Shown here in pieces: positions 62,490 to 64,000 of a stretch of 64,000 bases of DNA. The notes below the pieces were generated by a model. It was given only the letters and a program-made list of their open reading frames with translations, had not been told where the DNA came from and ran no database searches. The DNA is from Planctomycetaceae bacterium (GTDB lineage Bacteria > Planctomycetota > Planctomycetia > Planctomycetales > Planctomycetaceae): positions 1 to 64,000 of the forward strand of contig JANQRQ010000226.1 in NCBI GenBank assembly GCA_028284485.1, written 5' to 3'. The translations under genes were made by a program, and so were the position numbers. The number at the start of each line of letters is the position of its first letter. The stretch's first letter is position 1.

Positions 62490-63968
62490 TCATTGCCGCC
62501 CGGCTTTCACAACGCCCTCCACGCTTTTGTACCAAGCCCATTCGTCGATCTTGTTGTATTGCTTGCCATCGTGGGTCGACGCGATTTCGTCCTTCAGGCG
62601 TCGGACGCAATCGGGATCAAGAAACGGATCGTTCGTTTGCTCACGCCACTCGGCCAACTGTTCTCGCAGTTCGTTCAACGTGTCAGCATACCGCGAATCA
62701 TCGGCCAGGTTGTGGAATTCGTACGGATCGGCTTCGAGATCATACAGCTGAAATTCCGGCGGTCGCCGCATCTGCTTATAGGCTTTGGGCAAATGCCCTC
62801 CCGCTCTCTCTGTGGCAGCATCAATCTCTTCGTGCGTATACCAGCGTTCTATGGTGAAGCGATAGTCCGGGTTCTCTTTGTTGGGCTGCAAAGACTGGAT
62901 CAGCTTGAATCGCTGCGTGCAGACCGCGCGTTGTGGAAAGTAGTTGTGGGCCGAATGTGTGTGATACTCGGTAAACAAATATTCGCGCCAGCCGTCTTCC
63001 TGTCCGGTCAATAGCGGCAGTAACGAGCGTCCACTCAGCCCCGTAACGGCATCAGCGCTGGTTGCTTCCAAAATCGTCGGCGCCAAATCAAGTGTCGACA
63101 CAAGTTCGCTGCGCACCTGTCCCGACTCAATACCGGTCGGCCAGCGAATGATCAGCGGCACGCGCACGCCACCCTCATAACAAGTCCGCTTACCGCGAAT
63201 GAGGTCGGCACCATGATCGCCAAAATAGATTACAACGGTGTTCTCCGCCTTGCCGGAGTCCGACAAGACCTGCAGAAGATCCCCAACCAAACTGTCGAGT
63301 CGGCTCATACAATTGAGATGATTGGCCGTATCGGCCCGCAATGTCGGCGAATCGATGCCGATGAAGTCGAGGACCTCGACATCTTCTGGTTCGAGAGGAT
63401 CGGCCGGCAAACCGTCGACTTGTTTGATATGCGGGCGATGTGCATCGGGATAGTTCACCGACAAGAAGAACGGTTGGTCATTCTTGTTGATGAACTCCCC
63501 GGCGAACTTGGCATAGTCGCCCATCATTTTGCGACTGAAATTCGCCGACGGAATCTCGTGGAAGTCGAAGGGAAAAGCCGACTCGGGATTGACGTGTAGT
63601 TTACCAATGATGCCCGTGCGATAACCGGCTGCTTGCAACCACGTAACAAGGTTCGGTGTATCCGGTCGGTACATGCGAAACCGCCACGTCGCCAAACCGA
63701 TTTGGCCATTCACGTGTGGGTAAAGCCCCGTCAAATAGGCCGCACGCGATTGACTGCATCCCGCCTGCGGCACATAGGCACGATCAAATCGAACGCCATC
63801 GGCGGCTAACTTATCAAGATGTGGCGTCGAAACCGCCGGTGTGCCGTAGCAGCCGAGCTCAGGACCGTTATCTTCCGAGACGATCACGAGCACGTTCGGC
63901 CGGTCTTCAGCTAGCGCCGCAATTGATGAACTGCTGAACAAGGTCGCGACCAACAAAACGAATCTCAT
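62490..63968 (-). CDS. Secreted sulfatase with C-S-Q-S-R motif
   Basis: Type I sulfatase of 492 residues with a signal peptide (MRFVLLVATLFSSSSIAALA). A ribosome site (AGGAGAG) precedes the ATG. Metal-binding residues are in IVSEDNGPELGCYG and YFGDHGADL; the formylglycine motif reads C-S-Q-S-R in VPQAGCSQSRAAYLTGLYP, where the middle position is usually Pro or Ala. The IIGKLHVNPESAFPFDFH block resembles sulfamidase-like (S1_8) enzymes. It is the first gene of the run with the PSCyt and DUF1501 genes (133-bp gap). The substrate is a sulfated sugar; which one is unknown. Confidence 0.9.
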   Translation of the reverse strand: MRFVLLVATLFSSSSIAALAEDRPNVLVIVSEDNGPELGCYGTPAVSTPHLDKLAADGVRFDRAYVPQAGCSQSRAAYLTGLYPHVNGQIGLATWRFRMYRPDTPNLVTWLQAAGYRTGIIGKLHVNPESAFPFDFHEIPSANFSRKMMGDYAKFAGEFINKNDQPFFLSVNYPDAHRPHIKQVDGLPADPLEPEDVEVLDFIGIDSPTLRADTANHLNCMSRLDSLVGDLLQVLSDSGKAENTVVIYFGDHGADLIRGKRTCYEGGVRVPLIIRWPTGIESGQVRSELVSTLDLAPTILEATSADAVTGLSGRSLLPLLTGQEDGWREYLFTEYHTHSAHNYFPQRAVCTQRFKLIQSLQPNKENPDYRFTIERWYTHEEIDAATERAGGHLPKAYKQMRRPPEFQLYDLEADPYEFHNLADDSRYADTLNELREQLAEWREQTNDPFLDPDCVRRLKDEIASTHDGKQYNKIDEWAWYKSVEGVVKAGRQ

Positions 63969-64000
63969 AAGGATCTCTCCTGATTACTGACGACCATCGG

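Noticed and set aside
1-64000. tRNA, rRNA and CRISPR arrays
   Set aside because: I saw no cloverleaf with a T-arm and acceptor stem, no rRNA segment, and no regularly spaced direct repeats.

Overview
The window looks like a chromosomal piece of a Planctomycetota bacterium (class Planctomycetia, probably close to Pirellulales or Planctomycetales; this placement is inference). The markers are two sulfatases, a PSCyt1-DUF1549-DUF1553 protein beside a DUF1501 protein, Tat-exported Gfo/Idh/MocA and aldo/keto reductases, an ECF sigma factor followed by a zinc-finger Ser/Thr kinase with a TIGR03067-like tail, SUMF1-type proteins, and many secreted planctomycete proteins of unknown role. I found no rRNA, tRNA, CRISPR array, phage or intact insertion sequence. 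It is mostly ordinary genome with a strong extracytoplasmic and regulatory content.

Layout. 1-2.1 kb: end of a phytanoyl-CoA dioxygenase-like gene and an exported aldo/keto reductase. 2.4-9.2 kb: a family of carboxypeptidase-regulatory-like proteins, two single-domain lipoproteins and one exported protein with five tandem copies, the last downstream of a His-rich lipoprotein; a sulfamidase-like sulfatase and an unknown gene lie between them. 9.2-15.2 kb: peptide use, namely a POT peptide/H+ symporter, a secreted prolyl oligopeptidase and a DUF885 peptidase-like protein. 15.2-20.5 kb: an anti-sigma-like membrane protein, two paralogous multi-pass membrane proteins and a large unknown protein. 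20.6-25.1 kb: a ThDP enzyme, a PadR regulator with its membrane partner, and a degenerate sigma-54-activator-like regulator. 25.3-36.2 kb: metabolic genes, including three Gfo/Idh/MocA proteins, folB-folK, a cupin, a SUMF1 protein, ApbE, an SLC13 permease and a HAL2/CysQ phosphatase. 36.6-46.3 kb: two ECF sigma systems, one paired with a kinase and one with a FecR-like anti-sigma, separated by a glycosyltransferase and a VHEWGT-family protein. 46.4-55.5 kb: a TetR-ABC1 kinase operon with twin palindromic operators, an AHSA1 protein, a protein with seven acidic LQF repeats, and a three-gene translationally coupled operon of beta-propeller proteins. 55.5-58.3 kb: a decayed region with a RAYT transposase remnant, a REP-like palindrome and a stop-interrupted ORF. 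58.3-64 kb: a DUF1501 / PSCyt / sulfatase operon.

The most noteworthy items are: (1) a dispersed non-coding repeat of about 103 bp in four copies, always 3' of a plus-strand gene, full copies bounded by CTAG and built of nested inverted repeats; (2) the acidic protein with seven LQF motifs, whose stop codon lies inside one of those repeats; (3) the five-fold domain array and its single-domain paralogues; (4) the coupled operon in which a PhnD-like binding domain is fused to a PQQ-type propeller and flanked by two propellers carrying a CCNP motif; (5) several proteins with lost catalytic motifs (an NtrC-like regulator without GAFTGA, a Gfo/Idh/MocA protein without EKP, a SUMF1 protein without the FGE cysteines).
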